Virus record (IMG/VR): IMGVR_UViG_3300006112_000008
Coordinates: 62,001-126,000 of that record
DNA from: a virus
Length of the DNA: 64,000 bases
Direction: 5' to 3' (one strand)
Part shown: piece after piece, positions 10,426 to 20,277 of the stretch
Numbering within the stretch: the first letter of the stretch is position 1
Layout of the letters: every line of letters starts with the position of its first letter
Notes under the pieces: generated by a model
What the model saw: the letters and a program-made list of their open reading frames with translations, nothing else
Database searches by the model: none
Told to the model about the DNA's origin: nothing
Program-made: the position numbers and the translations under genes

Positions 10426-13011
10426 TTAGTTACTAGTTGTTCCCCAATAAATTCCAAGAATTCCAATATCCCCTACGTAGTCATTATTAGACCCGGTGAG
10501 GTTTCTTGTGATTTTAAAGTTTATCACCGTATCTTCGCCTACGTAATTTTCTGGAATAACTAATCCCCCTGAAATATTAATTGGGGTATACGCAGTGTAT
10601 CCTGCGCTAGGTAAGCTTAGAGTCACTAAAGATGACGCTGCACTAGTCAGGCTTACTGAATTATTTAAATTAAGTGTGACTGAGCTAGCTGCTCCGTTTT
10701 GTGCTGATGTTGCCGAATATTCGAAATTCAAAGCAACCGCGGTGTTATTCGTGTTGCTTCCATAAGTACTATTTCCAAAAACTTGAAGTATTAAATTCAA
10801 TGGGACGTTATTAAAAGAATCTTTTGTGAGAACAATTTTACCTATTAATCCGTACGGTACAGTTACTGGATTATAATATGGTAATTTTATATATGAATTT
10901 AATCCCCTAAATTCTAATCTAGAGTTAACTGGCTCTATAGAGTCTACCAGTCCATATATACCCTGAGACATATATGCGATATTGTATGTGCCTGGACTGC
11001 CGCTAACTGGAGTAACATTTATTCCTCCGGATCCCTGCAGACTAGCGACCACAGGCGTAACAGTTTTTTTAAACTTGCCTGAAATGGCGTCCCATGATAG
11101 ATCTGCCACAGCGCTTCCAGCAGTATACGTACCTCCTGTGCCTGTTGTTGATGGTACATTCGTGCTGTCTCCTGCTATTGATATGGTTCCTACAGTTATA
11201 GGTGCGGCTGTGGGGCCAGATATAGATATATTAGAGGTATCTATAACAGTAACCGTAAATGTACCGTTCCAGGAATTATTTGAATCATAAAAACCGGTCG
11301 TCACGACTTGTTGACCTGTTGTTAGTCCGTGCGGGCTTGAGAAAGTTATAGCCCCCAATGTACCTGATACCCATGTGGCCGACACTATTTTTGGTAAATC
11401 AGAATATCCTACGGTATTAAACTGAGGAGTAATATTCACTAACAAATCCCCTGTGGCTGAAAGTTCTCCTGGGTCACTCTTCAAGTCAAACGAGATAAAA
11501 TTACTACTGTTATTAGGTGCTACCCCTGTGGGAGGATTAGTGGTTATGTTATAAGGCTTCAGGGAGCTTACAAGCTGTGTTCTCAGTGCTGGGTTGAATT
11601 TAGCGAAGTTTATAAACAGTCTTGCTCTGTTTCTATTGGTTCCTTTAAATGTTTCCCATTGTGTTGGGTCCCATCCGGCGTTAGCTGTAAATGTAGCTCC
11701 TGTTGCGGCGGGGTGTATTGTTGGCTTATTTAATATTAATGTATATGGCCCTGTTGGACCGGATGCTCCTGTTGTGGAAAATACATTAGATATATATGTA
11801 CCAGTATTTAAAAAAGACGCTGTGAGTAATGACTCCTGAGAAATACCGGAAACAGAAGAAACATGCAATGCTGTGGCTCCTGTGGCACTAGCTGCAGCCG
11901 ATAATGTTAATGTTACGGGGGCGTAGGTAGTTAAAATATCTGAAGCCCAAGGCTGTGTACCGTCAACATTAGAATACCACCAAATCCCATAATCATCTAT
12001 AGAATATATCCCATCTGGAGCATATACATCACTATATCTTTGAGTTACGCCATTTTGTAAAATTTGAACAAAGTTAGATGGTACTGGAGGCAGGTTTGCC
12101 CCTAATTGATTTGCCTCAGCTATCTCATAACTATTTAACACCGTAGAGTCTGGTCCTGATGATAAATCAGAGGGTATATAGTAGAAAAATTTTGCAACTT
12201 GCCCTGCAGGGTTTGTTGGGATGACATAACCAGGAAGATTTTGTGCTGTGGCAGCGATCCACCCAAGTCTATCTGGGTTATTAGGAGAGCCGTAAGGCGT
12301 TGGAATTGTCCAAGTATGGCTACCGGAGTCTAAAACCGGAGGATATACAGGACGATCTAATATATTATAACGATAGTTAATAAAAAACTGTGTAAATTCA
12401 TCCACAGAAGGCTGAAGTATGAACTCTGTAGGAGACAAGGCATACCCAACATAAACAGGAATACCGTCCGGGTTTTGTGTGATCTTTCCTGGTAATTTTC
12501 TAGATAGATAGTATGGCCCAACACTGAATGGTTGAACAACGCGGTTTCCATAGTTATCTAGAGAGTACTCTATTAATCCGTTGTATGGATCATCTATAGG
12601 CACAGAAAATTCGCACATGCCCTGAATATAGCAGTCTGCGACATTTCCAGGATTTACATCTCTAATAATTCCAAAAACATAATTAGAAGCATTGGGCTGG
12701 AACATGCTTGTGGTATGGTCTGTAGAGAAACCCGTAGATGCCTTTGATATTCCTTCTCCACCTTCATCACTTCTAAAATATACAACCGCAAGCTGTCCTA
12801 CGGTAATTGGATTTGCTCCTGTTAAATCTCCAGGGTATATAGGTTGATTAAAACTAGTTAACGCAGACTTATTTTGAAGTTCATTAAACTCATCGTATAA
12901 ATGCTGGTCGCGTTGAATCAACTGCTCTAGAGGTACATTAACTACCTGCTGAGAAACATCTTGACCGTCTTGAATTAGTTTTACCGTGGGTACCCAGGGA
13001 GTTACTGACAT
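10426..13011 (-). CDS. Tail fibre/baseplate appendage protein, 861 aa
   Basis: The N-terminal ~100 residues (VKLIQDGQDVSQQVVNVPLEQLIQR and following helix) look like a baseplate-attachment segment with a short coiled coil. The rest is beta-rich, with a collagen-like GATGPTG run near the middle and a ~140-residue Ser/Thr/Asn-rich C-terminal domain (VFGNSTYGSN ... GIYWGTTSN) of the kind that often forms a receptor-binding jelly roll. No enzyme motif was found. Gene order (baseplate wedge, then this, then fibres) suggests it links the fibres to the baseplate. The family is not recognised with certainty. Confidence 0.65.
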   Translation of the reverse strand: MSVTPWVPTVKLIQDGQDVSQQVVNVPLEQLIQRDQHLYDEFNELQNKSALTSFNQPIYPGDLTGANPITVGQLAVVYFRSDEGGEGISKASTGFSTDHTTSMFQPNASNYVFGIIRDVNPGNVADCYIQGMCEFSVPIDDPYNGLIEYSLDNYGNRVVQPFSVGPYYLSRKLPGKITQNPDGIPVYVGYALSPTEFILQPSVDEFTQFFINYRYNILDRPVYPPVLDSGSHTWTIPTPYGSPNNPDRLGWIAATAQNLPGYVIPTNPAGQVAKFFYYIPSDLSSGPDSTVLNSYEIAEANQLGANLPPVPSNFVQILQNGVTQRYSDVYAPDGIYSIDDYGIWWYSNVDGTQPWASDILTTYAPVTLTLSAAASATGATALHVSSVSGISQESLLTASFLNTGTYISNVFSTTGASGPTGPYTLILNKPTIHPAATGATFTANAGWDPTQWETFKGTNRNRARLFINFAKFNPALRTQLVSSLKPYNITTNPPTGVAPNNSSNFISFDLKSDPGELSATGDLLVNITPQFNTVGYSDLPKIVSATWVSGTLGAITFSSPHGLTTGQQVVTTGFYDSNNSWNGTFTVTVIDTSNISISGPTAAPITVGTISIAGDSTNVPSTTGTGGTYTAGSAVADLSWDAISGKFKKTVTPVVASLQGSGGINVTPVSGSPGTYNIAYMSQGIYGLVDSIEPVNSRLEFRGLNSYIKLPYYNPVTVPYGLIGKIVLTKDSFNNVPLNLILQVFGNSTYGSNTNNTAVALNFEYSATSAQNGAASSVTLNLNNSVSLTSAASSLVTLSLPSAGYTAYTPINISGGLVIPENYVGEDTVINFKITRNLTGSNNDYVGDIGILGIYWGTTSN

Positions 13012-13017
13012 ATTTTT

Positions 13018-13587
13018 TTAGGTTACGAGGAATTTAATTCCCCAGGTTATTGTAAAGTTAAAAGTAGAGTCGTAGTTAACTGGGTTAAACGAAGTTCTTG
13101 AAAATACGATATCTTGCGCGCTGTTATTTGGATTAGGAGCAGAAACAAGTGCCACTTCATAGATATTGCTGCTCCCTCCTTGAAAGGCGGCTCCCCCGAA
13201 CGCTGTGGAATATGTTATCAGAGTGCTGAATAAAACTGTATTGTTTGTATAGTTGGGGTCAGATAAATAACTAGGTGTGAACGTTAGCGGTTCTCTAAGA
13301 TAACCAAAACCCGCAGAAGCATTAAAATTGCTGAAAGGTTGTGAATAACTCACATCTATGGTAGGAGGACTAAAAGAGGAATTATTATTATAACCTATAT
13401 ACATTCCCCAAATACCTCCATTAGGTACCCCGGCTAAGGCTTGGCTCATTACCGTAGCTCCTCCATAAAGTACCAAGTTAGGTTGGTCCACCACAAGTTG
13501 TGATTCTCCCGTGATAGGTGAGGATTTCCAGATCTTAACAAACCCAGAAATAGATTTATTCAAATTGTTTTTTTCTAAAGCGCCCAT
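13018..13587 (-). CDS. Tail appendage protein, 189 aa
   Basis: A compact protein with the pattern SGFVKIW...VVDQPNLVLYGGATVMSQALAG...IWGMYIGYNNN, which recurs in phage tail-fibre-associated proteins (a Gly-rich N-terminal strand, an NLVxxxG helix cap, then a YIGxG-type strand). The second half is Ser/Thr/Phe-rich beta structure ending ITWGIKFLVT. It is preceded by an AT-rich leader (AAAGTATAATAAGAAAAATAT) very like the one before the 21560 gene. It lies between a baseplate protein and the large appendage gene. Function as a virion tail component is inferred. Confidence 0.6.
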   Translation of the reverse strand: MGALEKNNLNKSISGFVKIWKSSPITGESQLVVDQPNLVLYGGATVMSQALAGVPNGGIWGMYIGYNNNSSFSPPTIDVSYSQPFSNFNASAGFGYLREPLTFTPSYLSDPNYTNNTVLFSTLITYSTAFGGAAFQGGSSNIYEVALVSAPNPNNSAQDIVFSRTSFNPVNYDSTFNFTITWGIKFLVT

Positions 13588-13612
13588 ATATTTTTCTTAT
13601 TATACTTTAAGG

Positions 13613-15412
13613 TTAAGAAAAGTCTATCAATAACACAGTAGGAATGTCTCCATTTGTTTTTGGTGGGTTTGTTATTGGTATATTAGTGAATACTTTACCG
13701 TCAAGAGCTCTAGGGCCCGTACCACCTCTAGCTGCCGAAGAATTGGCTAGTGTTAGATTATCTAAATTTTCGGAGTAAAACAAAGGGTTTCCATCATAGG
13801 CATGTGGGGTTTTACTTAAACAAAAAAGTCTATTTTTATAATCTTTATAGTACGCGGGGTCACTCACACCTGTTCTTGGTCTTGTTCCGTCTGCGTTAGA
13901 GCCGTCTATACTAAATTGAAGTCCAGGAAATCCTGGGATACTGTAACGAGAATTCATGCCAGAATAAACATCTGCGGATAAATTTAAATTTACATCCAAC
14001 AAAATATATAAATGAGAAGGAAGGTACTTTTGAAGTAATGGATAATAATTAAAAAATGTAGCTACATCGTCAGGTGTATAAAAATTAAATTTAAGTAATG
14101 CGGTATTGCTTTTAATGAAATTGTTAAATATAAAATCAGCCGGAACTATAACTGCAGTATTTCCAGGATTATTAAGCCCTAGTGCCTTTAAATTACTTTG
14201 TACGTTTTCTTGTGCGTTTAAAAAAGCATTAAATTGTGCCACATCTGAAGCATTTCCAAGTACGGGAAAATTTATATCTCCGTTTATATCTCTGGTTACT
14301 AATTCTGGGGATGTTGAAAAAAACAGCTGATGTTTATAATTACCTATAAAAATATGTGGAGATAGACCTATTTTTGGTGTATTAACCACCGTTTTCCACC
14401 AATGGTTATCCAGTAATTGATCATAAAACTGTACAGTATCTACCAAGATATCTCCGGCATACACAACGCTGCCCGCTTTAAACTTTTCTAAAATTGTTTG
14501 ATATATTTCAAATTTGTAAACTCTCTTATCTGTAATCACATAATTAAACAAATTATCAGAGTATATATCTTGAATAGTTTCTTCTGCCTCAATCACAGGA
14601 GTTACCCCGTTAAATGCCGCCATTATGGACTTAATAGCGTTAATTGTAGGGCCAGAAACAAAAAGATTAAACACCCCCTCCAGTATGGCCTTATATGCTT
14701 CAGAAGAATTTAACCTTAGGTCAAACAAAGAACCAAAATTATTATATAATTCTTTGTTGTCAACCTGAGCATTATATCCCCAAAGAATAATCAACTGGTC
14801 ATTTTGAGTCACACCGTCTTGATCTACGAAGGTGGCGGGAGTGCCGTTGGTGTTTATTAAATTTGTTTTAGGTAAACCAGGGTCTTTGAAAATATCTACG
14901 TTAAAATAAAGTACATTGGACGCATCTACGACTACATCCACACCGTTAACATACAAATTAGAAGGAGCTATTACTCTGTCAGCAATTACTGAAAACTTTC
15001 TAAGATCAAAAGTTGGAGAAAAATTAAAAACTCCATTTGATGCGCTCTTTGACTTACCAAACAAGAATGTTTGACCTGCGTAATACGTATCATTGGCGGG
15101 CTGCGCGCCAAAAACAACAGTCTTAGGAGCAAATTCAATAGGAGTATAATTAAATTTCGATTTTTGAATTACTATTGGCTGCCATTTTACCTTATTAAAG
15201 ATAGGAATTTGTTTTACTGAATATGAATTCAATATATCTATGAGAGAATAATAACTCTGTATTAATTCTTCAGCCATGGCTAAAGTATAGCCTTTTAGCG
15301 TGTCTGTTTCCTGGAATACTTGGGTCCAAAAAGAACCCAAAGACATATAGAGATTATTACTGTTTGTATAATCGCTTGATGGATATTTTGAAGATAAAAA
15401 TCCTAAATTCAT
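13613..15412 (-). CDS. Baseplate/wedge structural protein, 599 aa
   Basis: Overlaps the end of the J-like baseplate gene by 4 nt (ATGA), so the two are translationally coupled. The N-terminal ~60 residues are helical (FWTQVFQETDTLKGYTLAMAEELIQSYYSLID), followed by long beta-rich stretches and a Tyr/Asn-rich C-terminal third. No catalytic residues are apparent. Its place directly after gp25-like and J-like proteins fits a wedge protein equivalent in position to T4 gp7/gp8 or to P2-type gpI followers, but I cannot show homology by eye. Confidence 0.6.
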   Translation of the reverse strand: MNLGFLSSKYPSSDYTNSNNLYMSLGSFWTQVFQETDTLKGYTLAMAEELIQSYYSLIDILNSYSVKQIPIFNKVKWQPIVIQKSKFNYTPIEFAPKTVVFGAQPANDTYYAGQTFLFGKSKSASNGVFNFSPTFDLRKFSVIADRVIAPSNLYVNGVDVVVDASNVLYFNVDIFKDPGLPKTNLINTNGTPATFVDQDGVTQNDQLIILWGYNAQVDNKELYNNFGSLFDLRLNSSEAYKAILEGVFNLFVSGPTINAIKSIMAAFNGVTPVIEAEETIQDIYSDNLFNYVITDKRVYKFEIYQTILEKFKAGSVVYAGDILVDTVQFYDQLLDNHWWKTVVNTPKIGLSPHIFIGNYKHQLFFSTSPELVTRDINGDINFPVLGNASDVAQFNAFLNAQENVQSNLKALGLNNPGNTAVIVPADFIFNNFIKSNTALLKFNFYTPDDVATFFNYYPLLQKYLPSHLYILLDVNLNLSADVYSGMNSRYSIPGFPGLQFSIDGSNADGTRPRTGVSDPAYYKDYKNRLFCLSKTPHAYDGNPLFYSENLDNLTLANSSAARGGTGPRALDGKVFTNIPITNPPKTNGDIPTVLLIDFS

Positions 15413-17025
15413 GACACCAGAGTAATTCCAATATTGTCAATTACACCTGCACCACCAATAGAGGTGTCAAAATAATTTATAAAAAATTGTACGGTTTTTG
15501 GAGAAACCCCCAGAGGAATATTAGTTGGTATTTCTAGACTATCGCTTCCGGTTATAGTTATTGTTGTGCCATCGTTACATAGAATCTTTCCTGTCATGCT
15601 TATAGGAAGTTCAACTCTAGATATATTATAATTATGGCAAATTTTTACTATATTCGACGCATGTACAGATCCACCGAACGGTATCGTATTTATATATGTA
15701 AAAATATCCTGCTTCAATTGGTTTAACTTCAAGGAGTCATATGTGTCATTGGGGTTGTTCAATACCAATGAAAGGTTTAAAGAAACAAAGCAGGGTAGGG
15801 CGGCTTTAACCAAATAATCCGCACAAGCGAGACGTTCATCACTAGACGTGACTAAATCCTGAATATCCCCTATATGCGGTTGATAGTATGAAGAAACCAC
15901 AAAATCTGCGGTGCTCCCCACAGCCAGTAATGGATTTTCATCATATGTAAACGTTATCGTAGCTGTTTGATACTTTGTAAATCTAGCATCCTTATAGTTA
16001 TTTAAAACATTATTAATGGTTGATTCAAATGTTCGATACCCATAAGTAATGTTGGTTATAGGTAAAGTACCCCCTAGGAGCTGCGTGGAATTAGGTATTA
16101 TTGAAAAAACTGTATAAAACCCCGCGCAATAAGAATTATCTAAATTAAACTGCCAGGTACTTGCAGCTATTTTTTTACCTGTAACTATAGCTGTGTATGT
16201 CTCCACTCCCACACAATTGCGTAAATAAACATCCGCCATACCAAATGTAGAAATGCCAAAAGAGTTTTGTTTAGACCTGGTCATTTCAACATCATTAGCT
16301 CCACAAACAGACAAGGTTTGAAAAGTTGGATATATATTCGAAAGTCTATTCGCTATACCTGCCGGAGATTCAAATCTCGAACTACCCAGCTTATTTTTAA
16401 ATGTAGAAATTAGTTGCTGGTCGGTTTGTTCTGGAAGACCCGAGGTAAAATTACCATAAGCATTGGCGGAAACAAAGTTGGATATTACTCCAGTAATAAC
16501 CGTAGAAAATACTGTACCTGAAGACACTTGAGATGCATAGCCCACCGCAGTTGCAGTTACAGGAAGAATAAAATAATATTTATTTCCCTCTGTGTATAGT
16601 TGTAACTCTCCGGCGGATATATTTGGAGTTAAAGATATTCTGTAAGCGCTGTTTACCTGATAAACTAACTGAAGAGTAGGTTGAATGAATTGAAGTGTGT
16701 TAGAGACTGTATAATTGCCAGGAGAACTAACATAAACTTGTATATTTCCGGTAGAATAGGCTCCTTGATTTCTAATGGTATTATAGTTAGAGGCAATTAA
16801 ATCTATAGTTGAAGTATATGTGCCGGTGGTGCTGGCTAGTGCCTGGCTTATGGCCTGCCCCTGAGATAGAGAGGAAATATTGTTATATTGAACATTTTGA
16901 AGAGACGCAGCCAATTTTATCACAAGTTCGCTTATTACAGATCCTGGAGCAGTATCCGCATTAGCGAAATTTTGGCTTATAAATGTTGTTAGCCTGGTGG
17001 CTGTATCTTGCACTGATTCACTCAT
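15409..17025 (-). CDS. Baseplate J-like (T4 gp6-type) protein, 538 aa
   Basis: The N-terminus (RLTTFISQNFANADTAPGSVISELVIKLAASL) has the APGS..sel..l.a pattern of Baseplate_J/gp6 proteins. The central segment SGLPEQTDQQLISTFKNKLG and the following SPAGIANRL match the T(D/E)(E/Q)xLRxRl...G(T/S)xxGi core of that family. Downstream, beta-rich domains end in ITLVS. It follows the gp25-like gene after three bases, the usual wedge order in contractile tails and injection systems. It probably forms the wedge core that clamps adjacent baseplate sectors. Assignment by motif is fairly secure. Confidence 0.8.
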   Translation of the reverse strand: MSESVQDTATRLTTFISQNFANADTAPGSVISELVIKLAASLQNVQYNNISSLSQGQAISQALASTTGTYTSTIDLIASNYNTIRNQGAYSTGNIQVYVSSPGNYTVSNTLQFIQPTLQLVYQVNSAYRISLTPNISAGELQLYTEGNKYYFILPVTATAVGYASQVSSGTVFSTVITGVISNFVSANAYGNFTSGLPEQTDQQLISTFKNKLGSSRFESPAGIANRLSNIYPTFQTLSVCGANDVEMTRSKQNSFGISTFGMADVYLRNCVGVETYTAIVTGKKIAASTWQFNLDNSYCAGFYTVFSIIPNSTQLLGGTLPITNITYGYRTFESTINNVLNNYKDARFTKYQTATITFTYDENPLLAVGSTADFVVSSYYQPHIGDIQDLVTSSDERLACADYLVKAALPCFVSLNLSLVLNNPNDTYDSLKLNQLKQDIFTYINTIPFGGSVHASNIVKICHNYNISRVELPISMTGKILCNDGTTITITGSDSLEIPTNIPLGVSPKTVQFFINYFDTSIGGAGVIDNIGITLVS

Positions 17026-17028
17026 AAA

Positions 17029-17508
17029 TTATATAGGTAAAGGTACCAGAAAGCTAACAACATCACCAGCTAATGTTGTTATTTGTACAGAAAAACTTAC
17101 AGAACCAGGAGTCAATATAATCCCTAATAGCTTAGTACTACTTAATTGTTCGTCTGCAGGCATATCTGAATTGTTGATTTGATAATTTTTAATAATATTA
17201 ACAGCAAGATAATCTGCAAGAGAAAATATCTGGCCAGCTCTTATATTATCTACCGGCGACAAACCTTGCTGTAAAGTTTGTAAAAAAGATGTACCAAAAG
17301 AACTATAATTTTCTTGAGATCCTGCATTAGTTAATAAAATAATCGCATATCTTTGTACCAATTTTTGAACACCTGAGCACAACTGAGAAGGATTGCCAAA
17401 AGACGGAGAAACTGCTACAGGCGTAGCAACGTTAGGTGACGGTGTGCGTAAAATACTTACGTCTACCTTTCTACCAGTATAATTTGTAGATGTTCCTGAA
17501 ATAGGCAT
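17029..17508 (-). CDS. gp25/GPW-like baseplate wedge protein, 159 aa
   Basis: Contains the gp25-type pattern: FGNPSQLCSGVQKLVQRYAI followed by LLTNAGSQ...FGTSFLQTLQQG. In this family an inward-facing helix is followed by an LLT..GE(R) turn and the F/YG(S/T) motif; here the acid of GE is replaced by S-Q. Length is close to the usual 110-150 residues. The next gene downstream is the J-like wedge protein, the normal neighbour. Role: nucleates sheath contraction at the wedge. Confidence 0.7.
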   Translation of the reverse strand: MPISGTSTNYTGRKVDVSILRTPSPNVATPVAVSPSFGNPSQLCSGVQKLVQRYAIILLTNAGSQENYSSFGTSFLQTLQQGLSPVDNIRAGQIFSLADYLAVNIIKNYQINNSDMPADEQLSSTKLLGIILTPGSVSFSVQITTLAGDVVSFLVPLPI

Positions 17509-17509
17509 T

Positions 17510-17923
17510 TTATACGTCTAGTTTTGTTTTAAATGTATTAAATATAGCTATAGACTGCCAAACATTATACATAGTTCTTCCTCCCTTTTGGGACAAGTCT
17601 CCTCTATAATATTGCAGTCTTGACTGATGTCTTAGAACGAATGATTTATTAAATGAGTATAGTTGACTTATCTCTAACTTAATAGCAGAAATTCCTTTTC
17701 TGGACTTAGCATCCTCTACTTTAAAACGCTCTGTATAATCTGAGTTTAAGTTAGTCCTATCTGTGGCCTTTTGGAGATCTTCCATTTTGAGGGTGCCTTC
17801 CCAGTTAACAGAGTCTAGAAACCATTTTCTAGCCATTCCTGGCGTGGTCATTGATAACGGGAGTTCTTTAGAAAAGAACACATTCATTAACTGAGTTAAT
17901 TTTGGTAAAAGATTTGCTATCAT
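17510..17923 (-). CDS. Small baseplate-operon protein, 137 aa
   Basis: Not recognised. Predominantly helical at the start (NLLPKLTQLMNVFFSKELPLSM), then basic and polar. The C-terminal part (FVLRHQSRLQYYRGDLSQKGGRTMYNVW) is Arg/Tyr-rich. No Cys, no membrane segment. It starts immediately before the stop of the upstream sigma-like gene and ends two bases before the gp25-like gene, so it is co-translated with baseplate components and is probably a small structural or assembly factor. Confidence 0.5.
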   Translation of the reverse strand: MIANLLPKLTQLMNVFFSKELPLSMTTPGMARKWFLDSVNWEGTLKMEDLQKATDRTNLNSDYTERFKVEDAKSRKGISAIKLEISQLYSFNKSFVLRHQSRLQYYRGDLSQKGGRTMYNVWQSIAIFNTFKTKLDV

Positions 17924-17924
17924 A

Positions 17925-18563
17925 TTATTTCCATCCTTCGTTAATTTTATCGCTTATCAATTTTATCCTTTGATTTGCTTGCGCTTCTGAAATATTTAAT
18001 TTCTTTGCTATGTTTTTTATAGGTAAAGTAGGTCTCCCTCCGAAACCTGTCATGTGTTCAAATATTAATTTATCTTTAGGGGTTAAATCGTGATAAACAA
18101 ATGCAACCCATTCATCATTAGAGCTATCCATGATTGTGGGAGTATTTAACATGTTATTAAAAGAAATTATGGATTTTTTGTTTTTAAGCAAATTATTAAT
18201 TGTTTTTATATTCATTCCTGAATAGTCGGATAGCTCTTCTACGGTGGGATTGCGCCCTAGCTCACTATCTAGTTGCTTTTCTATATTATTGAGTTTGTTT
18301 ATTGCAAATTGTGTATTTTCTGGAAGTCTCACAGAGCTGCCGTATTGCGTAGAAAGTCTAGATAATTTTTTTAAGCTATTAACAAGATGTGTGCTAAATT
18401 TACCCATGCTTGGAGAATAACTTTCTGCCGCACCTCTGGCCAATCTATGTGCCTCTATCTGTGCAGTAATAAAAGGAATATTTGTTGAATATTTTTTTGC
18501 TTCTGAATCTATGAGTTTTTTATGCTCAGTCAGCAGTTTATTTATTTCAGTGATATTTTGCAT
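17925..18563 (-). CDS. Sigma-70-like factor (regions 2.3-2.4, 3 and 4), 212 aa
   Basis: Residues ~49-82 (YSPSMGKFSTHLVNSLKKL...SSVRLPEN) align with sigma-70 region 2.3-2.4 (..G.KFSTYA.WWIRQAI...RTIRIP). Residues ~84-128 (INKLNNIEKQLDSELGRNPT then EELSDYSGMNIKTINNLL) align with region 3 (INKL.R..RQ..QE.GREPT.EELAE...M...KI). Residues ~158-208 (LTPKDKLIFEHMTGFGG...IKNIAKKLNISEAQANQRI) align with region 4 and its HTH. Region 1 and most of region 2.1-2.2 are shortened, and the region 2 tryptophans are missing. It sits between hub and wedge genes, an unusual place. It could direct late transcription by host or phage polymerase, or be carried in the virion; both are inference. Confidence 0.7.
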   Translation of the reverse strand: MQNITEINKLLTEHKKLIDSEAKKYSTNIPFITAQIEAHRLARGAAESYSPSMGKFSTHLVNSLKKLSRLSTQYGSSVRLPENTQFAINKLNNIEKQLDSELGRNPTVEELSDYSGMNIKTINNLLKNKKSIISFNNMLNTPTIMDSSNDEWVAFVYHDLTPKDKLIFEHMTGFGGRPTLPIKNIAKKLNISEAQANQRIKLISDKINEGWK

Positions 18564-18564
18564 A

Positions 18565-20268
18565 TTAAGAGGCTCCTATGTCTCCTGTAAAATTGCTTTT
18601 AAATGAATCTTCTTTACCTTGGTTGTATCCAGTAAAGGCATCCTCTTTTACTCCCACGGGTTCCGGGGGAACTCCGCCCCATCTACCACAACAAAAATTT
18701 ACAATTGTTATAGCTGCCCCACCTGCTGGAGGGGTCATATCTACTCGATGAGTTACGCTTTCTACCCAAAAGTCTAAAAATGCCCCAGAGTTATTTTCTC
18801 CAGACTTAACAAATATGGTTCCTCCTGCTCCTGGAGCCCATTTGGCGTTAAATGACATAGTTATACTTCCTTTTCTTTCTCCATATCTAGCCTGATAAAA
18901 TTTAATTTGAGCGTAATTTTTTAATTTATCAGGGTTGGCTAGTTGTCCTTTGTAAATGTCCTGCTTGCTTTGCGCCCTATCTTTTTGATTTTCCTGGCTA
19001 TCGTTTGAGCCGTACTCTTGCTTATCACCATAATAAGATTGAGACGGTCCGGCGTCTGCTTTGGTTTTTAAAGATTTTGCATCGCCAGCGTAATTTTCAC
19101 TATCCTGCGTTAAAAATGAAAATGGATGTTCTTCTATAATTAAAACACCCGAAGCATTAGTTAATTCATTTTCATCTTTATAATACCCTATCATGTTACA
19201 ATTAAGGGGCAAATCGTTTAGATTCTGTCCGGTAACTATAACTCGGTTAGCCAATAGCACGGCAAAAACATCTTTGTATCCATTGTCATTGTAGGAATAA
19301 CCTCCATAGTCCGCAGGATATGCTTTATTTATTTCTGAAGACTGTTGTTTGGGTCCTGGTCTTGAGTGCGTTTGTGTAATAAAAGATCTTTCAGGTATAA
19401 CAAATCCTCTTTCTGAGCCAAATACTATAGTTAAACCTAAAAAGCTTAAAAAGTTCAAAAAATTCTCTAAAATTACATTAGACCCTTTAAAGAAAAAATG
19501 CTTTATTACGCTCATCGCATTAGGTAGAGAAGATTTAATATCTGTAAGCACTCCTCCATCAACTGAAGAAATGTCAATAGCTTCGATTATATCTAATGCC
19601 TTAGTTATGGCTTTCTGATATCGTTCTTCGCTATATATCTGTACTAATGCTTGCTGATTTTGAGTGTCTTGTTCTTTACCTATAAATGTACTAAAATCTG
19701 ATTTTTGAATATTTAATATTGTTTTTATTAATTTAATATAAAACTTTAATGGATTTTCAGTTGGGTCTAACCCAGACGAAAAAGCCTTATTAATCATCGC
19801 TTCATCGCTTTGATCATCGGGATTATCAGAATTTGATAAAATTGAATAATATGGATTTTTATATATGTCCACAGAATCCGGAGTTAAACCAGGAGTCATT
19901 GTGGTTAATTCCAATAATGTTTGAGCTTTACCCTTAAGCACTGCTTGGTATCTGATATCTCCTACATTGTTGCTTGAACTAACACCGTCTAAAAATCCTT
20001 TCCAGGATAAATTGTGTGACCTACTACCGCCAACTCCTGAGGATTCTTTTGTACTTATGTTAACATTTATAAGAGTTTGTCTTTTAAACGTGTCGGGAGA
20101 TGCAAGGATTCCGCTGGTATTTCCTGATATTCTTGCCGGAGGTCCCGGTTCCGCTGGCGCAAAATCTACCGTACACACCGGGATAGCTCCAGCAGTAAAA
20201 TTTAAAGTAACTCCGGTAACTGTCACACCAGGTAAGGGAGATACGGAGAGCTGTACGTCTGATGGCAT
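18565..20268 (-). CDS. Probable baseplate hub protein, 567 aa
   Basis: The N-terminal 130 residues are beta-rich (VTVTGVTLNFTAGAIPVCTVDFAPAEPG), then a helical region (~140-280) and a C-terminal beta domain with GSITMSFNAKWAPGAGGTIF and VESVTHRVDMTPPAGGAAITIVNFCCGR. The layout (N-terminal barrel, SYNDNGY region, C-terminal beta domain containing a VxHxVD..gG..T motif) resembles gp27/gpD-type hub proteins. It lies in the tail operon between tape-measure followers and wedge genes, where a hub is expected. Homology is suggested by motif and position, not proven. Confidence 0.55.
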   Translation of the reverse strand: MPSDVQLSVSPLPGVTVTGVTLNFTAGAIPVCTVDFAPAEPGPPARISGNTSGILASPDTFKRQTLINVNISTKESSGVGGSRSHNLSWKGFLDGVSSSNNVGDIRYQAVLKGKAQTLLELTTMTPGLTPDSVDIYKNPYYSILSNSDNPDDQSDEAMINKAFSSGLDPTENPLKFYIKLIKTILNIQKSDFSTFIGKEQDTQNQQALVQIYSEERYQKAITKALDIIEAIDISSVDGGVLTDIKSSLPNAMSVIKHFFFKGSNVILENFLNFLSFLGLTIVFGSERGFVIPERSFITQTHSRPGPKQQSSEINKAYPADYGGYSYNDNGYKDVFAVLLANRVIVTGQNLNDLPLNCNMIGYYKDENELTNASGVLIIEEHPFSFLTQDSENYAGDAKSLKTKADAGPSQSYYGDKQEYGSNDSQENQKDRAQSKQDIYKGQLANPDKLKNYAQIKFYQARYGERKGSITMSFNAKWAPGAGGTIFVKSGENNSGAFLDFWVESVTHRVDMTPPAGGAAITIVNFCCGRWGGVPPEPVGVKEDAFTGYNQGKEDSFKSNFTGDIGAS

Positions 20269-20277
20269 TTATTTAAA

